From assembly GCA_018713485.1 (NCBI GenBank), contig DVOQ01000038.1, forward strand, positions 1 through 44,049: 44,049 nucleotides of DNA, read 5' to 3'. A model generated the notes under the pieces. The model had not been told where the DNA came from, made no database searches, and saw only the letters and a list, made by a program, of their open reading frames with translations. Shown in pieces: positions 25,001 through 32,161 of this stretch (the stretch's first letter is position 1; each line of letters starts with the position of its first letter). The translations under genes were made by a program, and so were the position numbers. Origin of the DNA: Candidatus Avisuccinivibrio pullicola (lineage in GTDB: Bacteria > Pseudomonadota > Gammaproteobacteria > Enterobacterales > Succinivibrionaceae).

Positions 25001-26688
25001 AGATGGCCCAGGGAGCGAAACCCGGCGAAGGCGGACAGCTGCCTGGCGACAAGGTTTCGCCCTATATCGCGAAACTGCGCCACTGTCTGCCCGGGATCAC
25101 CTTAGTCTCCCCTCCCCCGCACCATGACATTTACTCCATTGAGGATTTAGCGCAGTTAATCTACGACTTAAAGTCCCTCTGCCCCCACGCGGGCATTTCG
25201 GTCAAGCTCGTCGCCGAAAACGGCGTGGGCACCGTGGCTGCGGGCGTGGCCAAGTGCAAGGCCGATCACATCGTCATCTCCGGCCATGACGGCGGCACCG
25301 GCGCGGCCCCCGTAAGCTCAGTGAAAAACACGGGCTCGGCCTGGGAAATCGGCCTTGCCGAGGTTCAGCAGACCTTAACTCTCAATGGCCTGCGCTCGCG
25401 CGTGCGCCTGCAGGTGGACGGACAGATTAAGACCGGACGGGACGTGGTCATAGGAGCCATCCTCGGCGCCGACGAGTTCGGCTTCGGCACCGCCCCCCTG
25501 GTGGCCTTAGGCTGTCTTATGATGCGCAAGTGCCAGAAAAACACCTGTCCGGCCGGTATCGCCACCCAGGATCCGGCCCTGCGCTGTCACTTCAGCGGTA
25601 CGCCCGAGCAGGTGATCCGCTACTTTACCTTTGTCGCCTCCGAGGTACGCCGCATCATGGCCTCCTTAGGCGTACGCACCTTCAATGAGCTCATCGGCCA
25701 CACGGAACTCCTTGTCCGTAACGATCTGCCCGCGTTCGTGAAGGCCCGCGCCCTGTCCTTTGAGAACATCCTCTTTAAGGTTCCCTCCGGGGACACGCCC
25801 TATCACTCCGCTCCGCAGCACCACGAGTACGCCTTAAGCCTTGACTACACGCTGCAAAACGCGGTGAGTACCTACCTTAACGCCCTCAGGGACGGTGAAA
25901 AACCCGCCCCGCTTACCCTGAAAAGCCCCGTGCGCAACGTAAACCGCTCCGCAGGCACGTATCTCTCAGGGCTTGCGGAGCGCTCAGGACTTTGCCTTGA
26001 GGATGACAGCATTACCCTGGAGCTTGAGGGTACCGCAGGTCAGTCCGCAGGTGCCTTCCTCGTCAGGGGACTGACCCTGAACATCACCGGCGAGGCCAAC
26101 GATTACGTAGGCAAGGGGCTCTCGGGCGGCATCATCGCCGTACGCAAGTCCCCGCGCTTTAAAGGCAGGGCCAGTGCCAACATCATCGCCGGCAATACCT
26201 GTCTTTACGGTGCCACCGCGGGCAGGGTCTTCATCTCAGGGCGCGTCGGCGAGCGCTTTGCGGTGCGTTTAAGCGGCGCTGAGGCCGTCTGTGAGGGTAC
26301 GGGCGATCACGCCTTAGAATACATGACAGGCGGCACCGCCGTCATTTTAGGACCGGTGGGCCGTAACCTGGCCGCCGGCATGTCAGGCGGCATTGCCTAC
26401 GTCTATGACGCCACGGGTGATTTTATGAAGCATCTCTCAGCGCAGGCTCTTAAGGACTGTGAGGTAAGCGTCTTAAGCTCCCCGTCCCTTGCAGATTCTC
26501 CCTGCCATGGCGGTAAGAGTGATCGCGAACTGCTGCGTTCCTTACTTGAAGAGCATGTAGCGCGCACCGGCAGCGAGGTGGGTCAGGCCCTGCTCTCTGA
26601 CTTTGAGCGTACCCTGGACAGTTTTTACAAGGTCATGCCCCGCAGTTACCGCCGCGCCTTAGAGCGTCTTTCTCCGGAGGATAAGTAA
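22084..26688 (+). CDS. gltB: Glutamate synthase (GOGAT), large subunit
   Basis: 1534-aa alpha subunit that transfers the glutamine amide to 2-oxoglutarate. Domains in order: class II amidotransferase with nucleophile Cys15 in DACGVGF (a short propeptide is presumably removed), the central domain, the FMN domain with GHDGGTGAAPVSSVKNTG, a [3Fe-4S] site at Cys1144, Cys1150 and Cys1155 (followed by PAGIATQD), and the GXGXG C-terminal helix domain. ATG 22084 has GAGG upstream; an in-frame TTG 15 nt earlier is inside the terminator T-run and is rejected. gltD begins immediately after the stop. Together with glnA this gives the full GS-GOGAT cycle. Confidence 0.96.
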   Translation: MTAGLYSSRNEHDACGVGFIADIHGRKSHSLVQDGLNILEHLTHRGAVGADPLQGDGAGILIQIPDPLYREELSLKGITLPPPSEYGVGMVFLPREEASRAACQEEIERAVLAEGQYLLGWRDVPVNGHLPMSPAVREKEPVIRQLFVGQNPELPVTDAFERKLFLIRKRSSIAIERLHLKHCREFYIPSFSARTVVYKGQLLASQIGEYYKDLKDSRCVSALAVIHQRFSTNTFPQWSLAHPFRMLAHNGEINTLRGNFNWIRAREKHISSPLFGEDLSKLWPLIFQGQSDSASLDNAFELLTMTGYSLAEAMMLLIPEAWEKNPAMDPRLKAFYEYHAALMEPWDGPAAVVFTDGRQLGAALDRNGLRPARYCITDDDKVILASEAGTLPLEEEKIVSRQRLEPGRMLLIDLEQGRIIDNHELKTTLATLKPYQEWVDKLRIRLDSLKTPESPAPLNLPLETLLKVFGYTREEMERVIKPMAFKGGEPVMSMGNDAPLAVLSGKPRPLYDYFRELFAQVTNPPIDPIREEMVTSLISFVGPRPDLLDILACNPPVRLELEQPVLNAAGMEKIRNLDALTQHKFRSRELDITYPLSWGADGIEARLASLKAAAVDAIHAGVNILILSDRNVSRERVAIPALLATSALHQCLVDNGLRTSTGLIVETGSARTVHHFATLAGYGAEAIYPYAALSAVRALGQSLTESAELEANYLKAVDKGLNKIMAKMGISTYMSYTGAQIFEALGLSEEFTDAYFTGTPSKIGGLNLFDIAAEAVAVHQEALKNVPYSASVLPAGGDLMERVSGENHMWTWEAIVNLQKAVREDDAEAYAAYAAIINDHSSRLMTLRGLLDFRQDLKPVPLEEVESEESIMRRFATAAMSMGSISAEAHATLAVAMNRIGGMSNSGEGGEDPRRFAPLEKDATLKDCLGEDAVVPVPLKKGDSLRSRVKQVASGRFGVTAAYLESADLIQIKMAQGAKPGEGGQLPGDKVSPYIAKLRHCLPGITLVSPPPHHDIYSIEDLAQLIYDLKSLCPHAGISVKLVAENGVGTVAAGVAKCKADHIVISGHDGGTGAAPVSSVKNTGSAWEIGLAEVQQTLTLNGLRSRVRLQVDGQIKTGRDVVIGAILGADEFGFGTAPLVALGCLMMRKCQKNTCPAGIATQDPALRCHFSGTPEQVIRYFTFVASEVRRIMASLGVRTFNELIGHTELLVRNDLPAFVKARALSFENILFKVPSGDTPYHSAPQHHEYALSLDYTLQNAVSTYLNALRDGEKPAPLTLKSPVRNVNRSAGTYLSGLAERSGLCLEDDSITLELEGTAGQSAGAFLVRGLTLNITGEANDYVGKGLSGGIIAVRKSPRFKGRASANIIAGNTCLYGATAGRVFISGRVGERFAVRLSGAEAVCEGTGDHALEYMTGGTAVILGPVGRNLAAGMSGGIAYVYDATGDFMKHLSAQALKDCEVSVLSSPSLADSPCHGGKSDRELLRSLLEEHVARTGSEVGQALLSDFERTLDSFYKVMPRSYRRALERLSPEDK

Positions 26689-28149
26689 ATGGGTTTTGAA
26701 CGCGGATTTATGGAAATCAGGCGCGTGGCTGTTCCCATGGAGGGAGTCAGCGAGCGCGTACGCCACTTTAACGAGTTTATCGCCACCTTAAGCGACGAAA
26801 GCGCCATCGCCCAGGCGGGACGCTGCATGGACTGCGGCACCCCCTTCTGCTCGCATCTGTGCCCGCTGCACAACGTCATGCCTGAGGTTAATCAGGCCGT
26901 CTGCGAGGGGGATTTTGAACGCGCCTTCGCCATTCTGGAGACCACCTCTCCCTTCCCCGAAATCACGGGCCGCATCTGTCCTGCCCTGTGTGAGGAAGCC
27001 TGTACCCTCTCGCTTATTGACAGGGCGGTGGGCATTAAATCCGTGGAGCGCAAGGTGGCCGAGTACGCCTTAAACCACGGTCTGATGCGCTCGCGAAGCT
27101 TACCCGTGCGCACGGGCAAAAAGGTCGCCATCGTAGGCTCGGGACCTGCCGCTCTGGCCTGCGCCCTCGATCTAAACCGTCTCGGGCACTCCGTCACGGT
27201 ATACGAGAAAAACGCCGCTTTAGGCGGTTTACTGCGCCTTGGCATTCCCGACTTCAAGCTCTCCAAGTCCTTACTTGACCGCCGCCTTGAGAGCATGGCC
27301 GATGAAGGCGTTACCTTTGTGACGGGAACTTACGTGGGCTCACCTGAGGACACGCCGGACAACGGCGTGCGCAACGATGCCACACGCACGGTCACTCCCG
27401 CGTATCTTAAGGAGAACTTTGACGCCGTGGTTCTGTGCCCCGGGTCCGAGGTGCCCCGCGATCTGCCCCTTGAGGGCCGCAACCTTAAGGGCGTGCACTT
27501 CGCGCTTGAATTTCTTATCGCGCAGAACCTTGAAAACGCGGGGCTTACGCAAAACCCCATCGACGTCAGAGGCAAGGATGTCCTCGTTATCGGCGGCGGT
27601 GAAACCGCCTCGGACTGCATCGGTACCGCAAGGCGTAAGGGAGCCCTTTCCATAACCCAGGTGGACTATCACGACGAGCTGCCCGGGAGCGTGGATAAAC
27701 GCCGTGCCTGGCCTTACTACCGGCACATCAGGCGCACCTCCACCTCCCAGGAGGAGGGCTGCACGCGTCTTTTCTCCACCAGTACCACCGCCTTTCTTGG
27801 CGATGAGGACGGGGCGGTACGCGGCATCAGCACGGTGCGCGTCACGTGGGGGCCCCACCGCAGGATCACTCCCGTTAAGGGTACGGAAGCCGAGCTTAAA
27901 GGTCAGGTGGTACTCATCGCCTTAGGTTATTCCCACCCCTCACAGACACTGTTAAAGGCCTTTAACCTCACCCCTGACGCACGGGGCAACATCGCTGCTC
28001 CCGCGGAAGGCAGGAGTGCCTTTTACACGGGAGAGCCGGGGGTGTTCGCCGCCGGCGACGGCAGACGCGGCCAGTCGCTCGTGGTCTACGCCTTTGCCGA
28101 GGGCAAAGCCTGTGCATACGAGGTTAACCGCTACTTAAACGGAGACTAG
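26689..28149 (+). CDS. gltD: Glutamate synthase, small subunit
   Basis: 486-aa beta subunit that passes electrons from NAD(P)H through FAD to GltB. The N-terminal iron-sulfur motif has Cys46, Cys49, Cys54 and Cys58 (CMDCGTPFC...C), with further cysteines in RICPALCEEAC. The FAD fold is GSGPAALACA (150-159) and the NAD(P)H fold VIGGGETASD (about residues 300-309). ATG 26689 directly follows the gltB stop, with GGAGG at the gltB end as ribosome site. The C-terminal GVFAAGDGRRGQSLVVYA segment completes the FAD site. A strong terminator follows. Confidence 0.96.
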   Translation: MGFERGFMEIRRVAVPMEGVSERVRHFNEFIATLSDESAIAQAGRCMDCGTPFCSHLCPLHNVMPEVNQAVCEGDFERAFAILETTSPFPEITGRICPALCEEACTLSLIDRAVGIKSVERKVAEYALNHGLMRSRSLPVRTGKKVAIVGSGPAALACALDLNRLGHSVTVYEKNAALGGLLRLGIPDFKLSKSLLDRRLESMADEGVTFVTGTYVGSPEDTPDNGVRNDATRTVTPAYLKENFDAVVLCPGSEVPRDLPLEGRNLKGVHFALEFLIAQNLENAGLTQNPIDVRGKDVLVIGGGETASDCIGTARRKGALSITQVDYHDELPGSVDKRRAWPYYRHIRRTSTSQEEGCTRLFSTSTTAFLGDEDGAVRGISTVRVTWGPHRRITPVKGTEAELKGQVVLIALGYSHPSQTLLKAFNLTPDARGNIAAPAEGRSAFYTGEPGVFAAGDGRRGQSLVVYAFAEGKACAYEVNRYLNGD

Positions 28150-28182
28150 ACTTACTGTTGTCATGCCTCAGTTGGGGCTTCC

Positions 28183-28211
28183 AAAGGGTGTCTCCGGACG
28201 CCCTTTGTTTT
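28183..28211 (+). terminator. Terminator of gltBD
   Basis: AAAGGGTGTC-TCCG-GACGCCCTTT, a 10-bp stem with one G-T pair (28183-28192 with 28197-28206), followed by GTTTT, about 34 nt after the gltD stop. Confidence 0.85.
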
Positions 28212-28274
28212 GGCAGGTTACGCCTCCTCAGGAGGTCAGCTTCTGCTCAGTCTCACCCTCTTCCCGAGGCCTTT

Positions 28275-28583
28275 TTAGCGAAGGCAGCTGAGCATAGCGT
28301 ACGCTACGGCGTTTACCCGGCATGGCTGAATGGACCAGCGCGAAACGGAACACCCTGTCAGAAAAACATCACTGTGCCCATACTGACGGGACAGGATCTG
28401 TGCCCTCGCTTCAGCCCGGTACGGCAAAAAAACGGCCTCAGGGCTGCTGAAAAAGCGCAGAACCGACCTCGTGGAGAAAACGCGGGTACTGCATCCTGCA
28501 TCAAAACAGAAACCGTCATACCACAGTGCCATCTCCTCTAAATGTCTGTTCTTCTGCGCCTCCGTCACGCAAGCTGCGCTCAC
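28275..28583 (-). pseudogene. Decayed fragment of an AAA-ATPase-like/PD-(D/E)XK protein
   Basis: The leftward frame contains LEEMALWYDGFCFD followed by STRVFSTRSVLRFF and FLPYRAEA. These match the middle of the intact protein encoded at 32162-33907 (LEEMALWYDGYHFD, TRVFSTWSVLCFF, FQCYWYEA). Only about 45 residues are recognisable; the Walker motifs and nuclease region are missing and the rest of the frame has no similarity. It is a relic of a second family copy, wedged between gltD and an omega-RNA-like element. The overlapping rightward open frame at 28158-28541 is its shadow. Confidence 0.7.
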
Positions 28584-28699
28584 CTGAAAATGCCGTGCAC
28601 AGGCTCAGAAGAGGCCCTTCTCATTAAGGTGCCGCCTCAGTGCACTTCACAGACCTGAGAGCTCTGCGGCCATGCCGCAACCGCGGATTTAAACGCCGC

Positions 28700-28842
28700 C
28701 TGAAACATCAGAAGGGCAGGACTTACCCGGATAGTCCTGACCGCAGGCTCTTTAAGGAGCAGTCACCGGGAACCTTCAGGAGAGCGGCTTAACAACCGCT
28801 CAGCCGGAAGCCCGTGAGCTTCAGCTCATGGGAGGACGTCAC
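28700..28842 (+). ncRNA. omega-RNA-like / IS200-IS605 right-end-like element, copy A
   Basis: Ordered blocks shared with copy B (16938-17070): CCCGGATAG (28726-28734), GCAGGCTC-TTTAAG-GAGC (28743-28760), GGAACCT (28769-28775), then a hairpin GAGCGG/CCGCTC (28782-28801) and the terminal hairpin CCCGTGAGCT/AGCTCATGGG (28811-28820 with 28823-28832). It ends GGAGGACGTCAC at 28842. The terminal stem differs from copy B by a paired change, G-C here for A-T there, so the stem appears to be maintained. A TnpB-type guide would begin at 28843, reading into the 3' end of the outer-membrane protein gene on the antisense side. No TnpB gene is near. The 5' limit is a guess. Confidence 0.55.
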
Positions 28843-28845
28843 TGG

Positions 28846-29688
28846 CTAGAAGGCAAGACCCACGGTAACATAACCGCCGAGGCTCGGATCGGTATCGTAG
28901 GAGGCAAACTCGTCACCGTCACGGTCATAAAGGGTATATTCGCGGTCAAAGAAGCTCTGCACGCCGGCGCGGATATTGAGCATCTTCACGGGTGTATAGA
29001 TAATGCCCGCCGACACGCCGTAGCTTTCCTCCATAACAAATCCCTCAGAGGCCACCTTTGAATCATCGGCTAACTGGTAGGTTTCCTTGACGGTCAGGAA
29101 CACGCCCTCAAAGGCTAAGGTCTCACTGGGTCTGTAGAGCACGCGAGTGGCCGGATAGGCAACCGAACCTGACCAGCCCAGATCCGCATCTTTGCCAAAC
29201 TGAACGCCTAAAACCGGAAGGAACTTATTATCGGCTTCGTTAAGGTTCGCGGCCGCGCCGAAGAAGGCCTTAATCCCGTCCCCGAAGTTCCACGACAGTC
29301 CCGCGCGCGGCATCAGGGAATAATTTTCACTTAAGTGAATATCCTCCTCAAAGCCCATGGCGTACCCAAGCCCCGCGAAGTAGCCCAGCTGCGCATTAAA
29401 CTGCCCCTCGTCGCGCAGATCAAGGAAAATGCGGTTTAAGGAATCCCACGGATCGCCGTTAACCCCGTAAGCGCCGTCAAAATCATAATCGGTGCGCTTT
29501 AAATCCACAATAAAGTGCTCCCCGCCCCCCATCACGTGGTAGATGGTGGTGGCAACCTCACCGTTAGTGCCGTCCACGTCCGTGGAGCCGTTAAACGAGG
29601 AAGAAGCGTTTAAAAAGAGCGCGTGAGCCGGAACGCTCAGCGCGAGGACAGCTGCCGCTAACGCACAGCGATTAAAACCAGTCTTCAT
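28846..29688 (-). CDS. Predicted outer-membrane beta-barrel protein
   Basis: 280 aa. Signal peptide ending in PAHA (cleavage about residue 23), then alternating amphipathic strands rich in Gly, Asp, Phe and Tyr, and a C-terminal YVTVGLAF ending in Phe, the usual signal for BAM-mediated insertion. No transporter or enzyme motif is visible, so function is unknown; a porin-like or structural barrel of about 8 to 12 strands is possible. Its stop lies 4 nt from the end of the omega-RNA-like element, but the C-terminus looks complete. A leftward TATAAT (29742-29737) about 50 nt before ATG 29688 may be its -10. Confidence 0.75.
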   Translation of the reverse strand: MKTGFNRCALAAAVLALSVPAHALFLNASSSFNGSTDVDGTNGEVATTIYHVMGGGEHFIVDLKRTDYDFDGAYGVNGDPWDSLNRIFLDLRDEGQFNAQLGYFAGLGYAMGFEEDIHLSENYSLMPRAGLSWNFGDGIKAFFGAAANLNEADNKFLPVLGVQFGKDADLGWSGSVAYPATRVLYRPSETLAFEGVFLTVKETYQLADDSKVASEGFVMEESYGVSAGIIYTPVKMLNIRAGVQSFFDREYTLYDRDGDEFASYDTDPSLGGYVTVGLAF

Positions 29689-29929
29689 ACCAACCCTTAT
29701 CTTAAGTTATTCAGGGCATATGCCCGCAAAGACGGCATTATAGACGCTCTGTTTAAGAGGGCACTGACAGTGCGGCCCGCTCTGTGCAGTCAGCCGCTCT
29801 CTCAGGAGGCGGCATACGGTACCTGAGAGACAGATCCTGCCGCCATCTGCTGTCCTGCGGCTCTGCGTAAGAGATTTCCCGCGCGGCGGCTCAGAAGCCG
29901 CGTTTACACTCCCTTCTGATCTGCCTGAC
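29689..29929. other. Intergenic region with inverted repeats
   Basis: 241 nt between the AEC carrier gene and the outer-membrane protein gene, both leftward. It holds CTCTCAGG/CCTGAGAG (29799-29806 and 29822-29829) and a GCGGCT/AGCCGC stem near 29886-29901. Neither has a T-run. The latter could end AEC transcripts; the promoter of the outer-membrane gene lies at the left end. Confidence 0.4.
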
Positions 29930-30841
29930 CTACAGCAAACTCGCCACGAGGGGGACACTGAAGAGCGAGAAAAAGGTGGAAAGAAAGATACCCTCGGAAA
30001 TGAGGGCCGTATCGAGGCCATGCTGGGCGCAGAACATCACGCCGTAAGCGGCCACGGGCATGGCTGAAAGTATGACGATGACGTCAGCGTATTCCCGTTC
30101 CACGGGACAGAGGTAGAGCACGCCGTAAACAGCGGCGGGCATGAGAACGAGCTTCAGGGCGCACATCGCGTAGAGCTTAGGCGTGCCTAACATCTTCTGC
30201 ACCGGCAGATCGGCAAGCGACGAGCCGATGATTAAAAGCGAGGCCGGTACCGTCATCTGACCGACTAACTGCGCGGCAGAGGCGACCGGTGCGGGTACGG
30301 AAAGCTGCGCCACCACGATGATCAGCGCCCCGTAGGTGGCGAGCATGAGGGGCGAAACAAAGAGCTTAAACTTAACGTGCATCCCCTCAGTGCCGAGAAT
30401 GAACATATAGCCCACGGTAAAGATAAGGAGATTGAAGGGCAGCGTGAGGAGAGCTGCGTAAAAGACCGCCTCGATACCAAAGAGCGAGGCCACCACAGGG
30501 AAACCGATAAAGGCCACGTTGCCAAAGCCGAACATGAACTTAAAGCAGCCCGCCTCAAAGTCCTTAAGGCGCAGCAGACGCGTAAGGGGCAGCGCAAGCA
30601 GGATGAGCAGGACAAGGCTCAGGGTACCGTAAAGGAGTACGGGCACAATCGCCTCTGACGGAGGCAGCACGTCGCCCATGGCCGAGGCAAGGATCAGCAT
30701 CGGCGAGCAGACCTTGATGACAAGAGCGGAGAGCTGACGGCTGAAATCGGCGTTCATGAGGCCGGCCTTACTGGCGGCGAATCCCACGATCACCACGCAA
30801 AACAGCACCATGACCTGCAAAAAGGTATCTAAAAAGGACAT
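29930..30841 (-). CDS. AEC family transporter
   Basis: 303-aa inner-membrane carrier of the auxin-efflux-carrier family with about 10 helices. Family features: AASKAGLMN after helix 1, KVCSPMLILASAMG, the helix break FGFGNVAFIGFPV, and SLADLPVQKML in the second half. Bacterial members move malate, malonate or other organic acids; the substrate here is unknown. ATG 30841 has GAGAG upstream. It is divergent from the patatin-like gene and lies 241 nt upstream of the outer-membrane protein gene. Confidence 0.85.
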   Translation of the reverse strand: MSFLDTFLQVMVLFCVVIVGFAASKAGLMNADFSRQLSALVIKVCSPMLILASAMGDVLPPSEAIVPVLLYGTLSLVLLILLALPLTRLLRLKDFEAGCFKFMFGFGNVAFIGFPVVASLFGIEAVFYAALLTLPFNLLIFTVGYMFILGTEGMHVKFKLFVSPLMLATYGALIIVVAQLSVPAPVASAAQLVGQMTVPASLLIIGSSLADLPVQKMLGTPKLYAMCALKLVLMPAAVYGVLYLCPVEREYADVIVILSAMPVAAYGVMFCAQHGLDTALISEGIFLSTFFSLFSVPLVASLL

Positions 30842-31012
30842 ACACAGTACTCTCTGAAATAAAGTGGCGTCATTCTAACCGGGCGCACCCTCAAAAGTGT
30901 AAGCCGGATCACAATTTTTTGGCTTTGCCTCCCTGCTGTACACTAAATCCGCCGCGCAGGCCTGCTACAATAAGTTCCAGTTTCCGTGCACCGATGATTT
31001 ATGAGGCACAGC

Positions 31013-31954
31013 GTGAGCCGTTTTCTCATCCTCTCCATTGACGGCGGCGGGATCCGCGGCGCTTTTGCCGCCCGCATGGTAGAGCTTATTTCCCGTGACT
31101 ACCCCCTGCTTCAGGAGGTAAACCTGCTGGCCGGCACTTCCACGGGATCGATCATTGCCTCCTGCCTTGCCCTTAAATTTCCGCCCTCGCGCGTAGTGGC
31201 GCTCTACCGTGCCTCAGGCAAGGCCATCTTCACCAAAAACTTCTTCTTCGGCCCGCGCATTTTAGAAAAAGCCCTCAAAAGCTCCTATGACAAACTGCGC
31301 TTTAAGGCCATACTGCGTCAGGTCTTCGGTAAGGCGACCCTCAAGGATACGGACATTCCCCTGTGTCTGCCTGTCACCAATCTGCAAAAGGCAGGCGATC
31401 AGCTCTTCCGCTCCTACACTTCGGACTTCCCGCATCTGCCGCTTTACGAGGCCGTCCTCGCCTCCTGCAGTGCGCCCACCTTTTTTGACCCCTCCGTGGT
31501 GGACGGCATGCTCCTGGCTGACGGGGGCATGTGGGGCAACAATCCCTCCCTTGTGGCGGCAGGAGAGGCAAGACGCTATTTCGGTCAGACCCTTGAAAGC
31601 CTTAAAGTGCTCTCCATCGGGACGGGACACTTTACCAACGGCTTTGACGAAAATACCCGCTACTGGGGACTCATCAGCGGCTGGAAAATCCGCAATCTCA
31701 CCGAGTTCATCTCCTCGGTGCAGTCCGAGGGCACCAACAGCCTTTTAGAGAATATCGTGGGGAAGGAACGCATGTTAAGACTCAACTTCTCGCAAAACGA
31801 GCTCATCCGCATTGACAGCTTCAATGAACTCGAGCCCCTCATCGCCAAAGCTGACGTCATTTACCGCAAAAACAGAGAGCGCATCCTGACTTTTCTCAGC
31901 GAAGACAGCTCTGCCGTTCAGCATGACAGGACCTTTACAGGAACAGCTTCCTAG
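31013..31954 (+). CDS. Patatin-like phospholipase
   Basis: 313-aa acyl hydrolase with a Ser-Asp dyad. The oxyanion loop GGGIRG is at 11-16, the nucleophile Ser43 is in GTSTG and the catalytic Asp170 in ADGGMWGNNP. There is no signal peptide, so it is probably cytosolic, acting on inner-leaflet lipids. GTG 31013 is preferred because GAGG lies 6 nt upstream and translation then begins at SRFLILSIDGGGIRG; the in-frame ATG at 31001 has no ribosome site. TACAAT at 30966-30971 is a likely -10. Patatins also act as effectors in CBASS defence, but no cyclase gene is adjacent, so ordinary lipid turnover is at least as likely. Confidence 0.85.
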   Translation: MSRFLILSIDGGGIRGAFAARMVELISRDYPLLQEVNLLAGTSTGSIIASCLALKFPPSRVVALYRASGKAIFTKNFFFGPRILEKALKSSYDKLRFKAILRQVFGKATLKDTDIPLCLPVTNLQKAGDQLFRSYTSDFPHLPLYEAVLASCSAPTFFDPSVVDGMLLADGGMWGNNPSLVAAGEARRYFGQTLESLKVLSIGTGHFTNGFDENTRYWGLISGWKIRNLTEFISSVQSEGTNSLLENIVGKERMLRLNFSQNELIRIDSFNELEPLIAKADVIYRKNRERILTFLSEDSSAVQHDRTFTGTAS

Positions 31955-32161
31955 CGCGGTTTTAACGTTCACCGCCCGGGCGTGCCAGGGCTCTCTTCAG
32001 AGAGATAAGTCCCGGGAGTACAAATATGTTAATCTTGTCGGTACGGGAAGCTTCCTTCCCGTACCCTGTCAGGAAAGGTTAAGGTACTCACAGAGAATTT
32101 CAGGCTTAACCGGAAGCTCCGGATAGAGATTTGCCGCCGTAAGAGAGAGAGAGAGGACAGG
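31955..32161 (+). other. Structured leader before the AAA-ATPase-like gene
   Basis: 207 nt with several inverted repeats. The best is a perfect 11-bp stem, GGTACGGGAAG-CTTC-CTTCCCGTACC (32040-32065), with no T-run. Upstream lie CCCGGG copies (31975-31980 and 32011-32016) enclosing a CTCTCT/AGAGAG hairpin. An (AG)7 tract at 32142-32155 is part of the ribosome-binding region of the next gene. It may be a terminator for the patatin gene, a regulatory leader, or both. Confidence 0.5.

Noticed and set aside
28149-28175. Target of the putative guide of the 16.9-kb element near the gltD stop
   Set aside because: Only ACTGTTGTC is shared before the sequences diverge; a 9-nt match in a window this size is expected fairly often by chance.
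28158-28541. Rightward open frame of 127 codons after gltD
   Set aside because: It lies antisense to the decayed ATPase fragment, has no ribosome site and no recognisable protein features.
29707-30021. Leftward 104-codon frame overlapping the AEC gene end
   Set aside because: Ser/Arg-rich composition typical of a shifted frame; it overlaps a well-supported gene and intergenic repeats.
31013-31954. CBASS defence operon based on the patatin-like gene
   Set aside because: No CD-NTase cyclase, E1/E2-like or JAB gene is adjacent.
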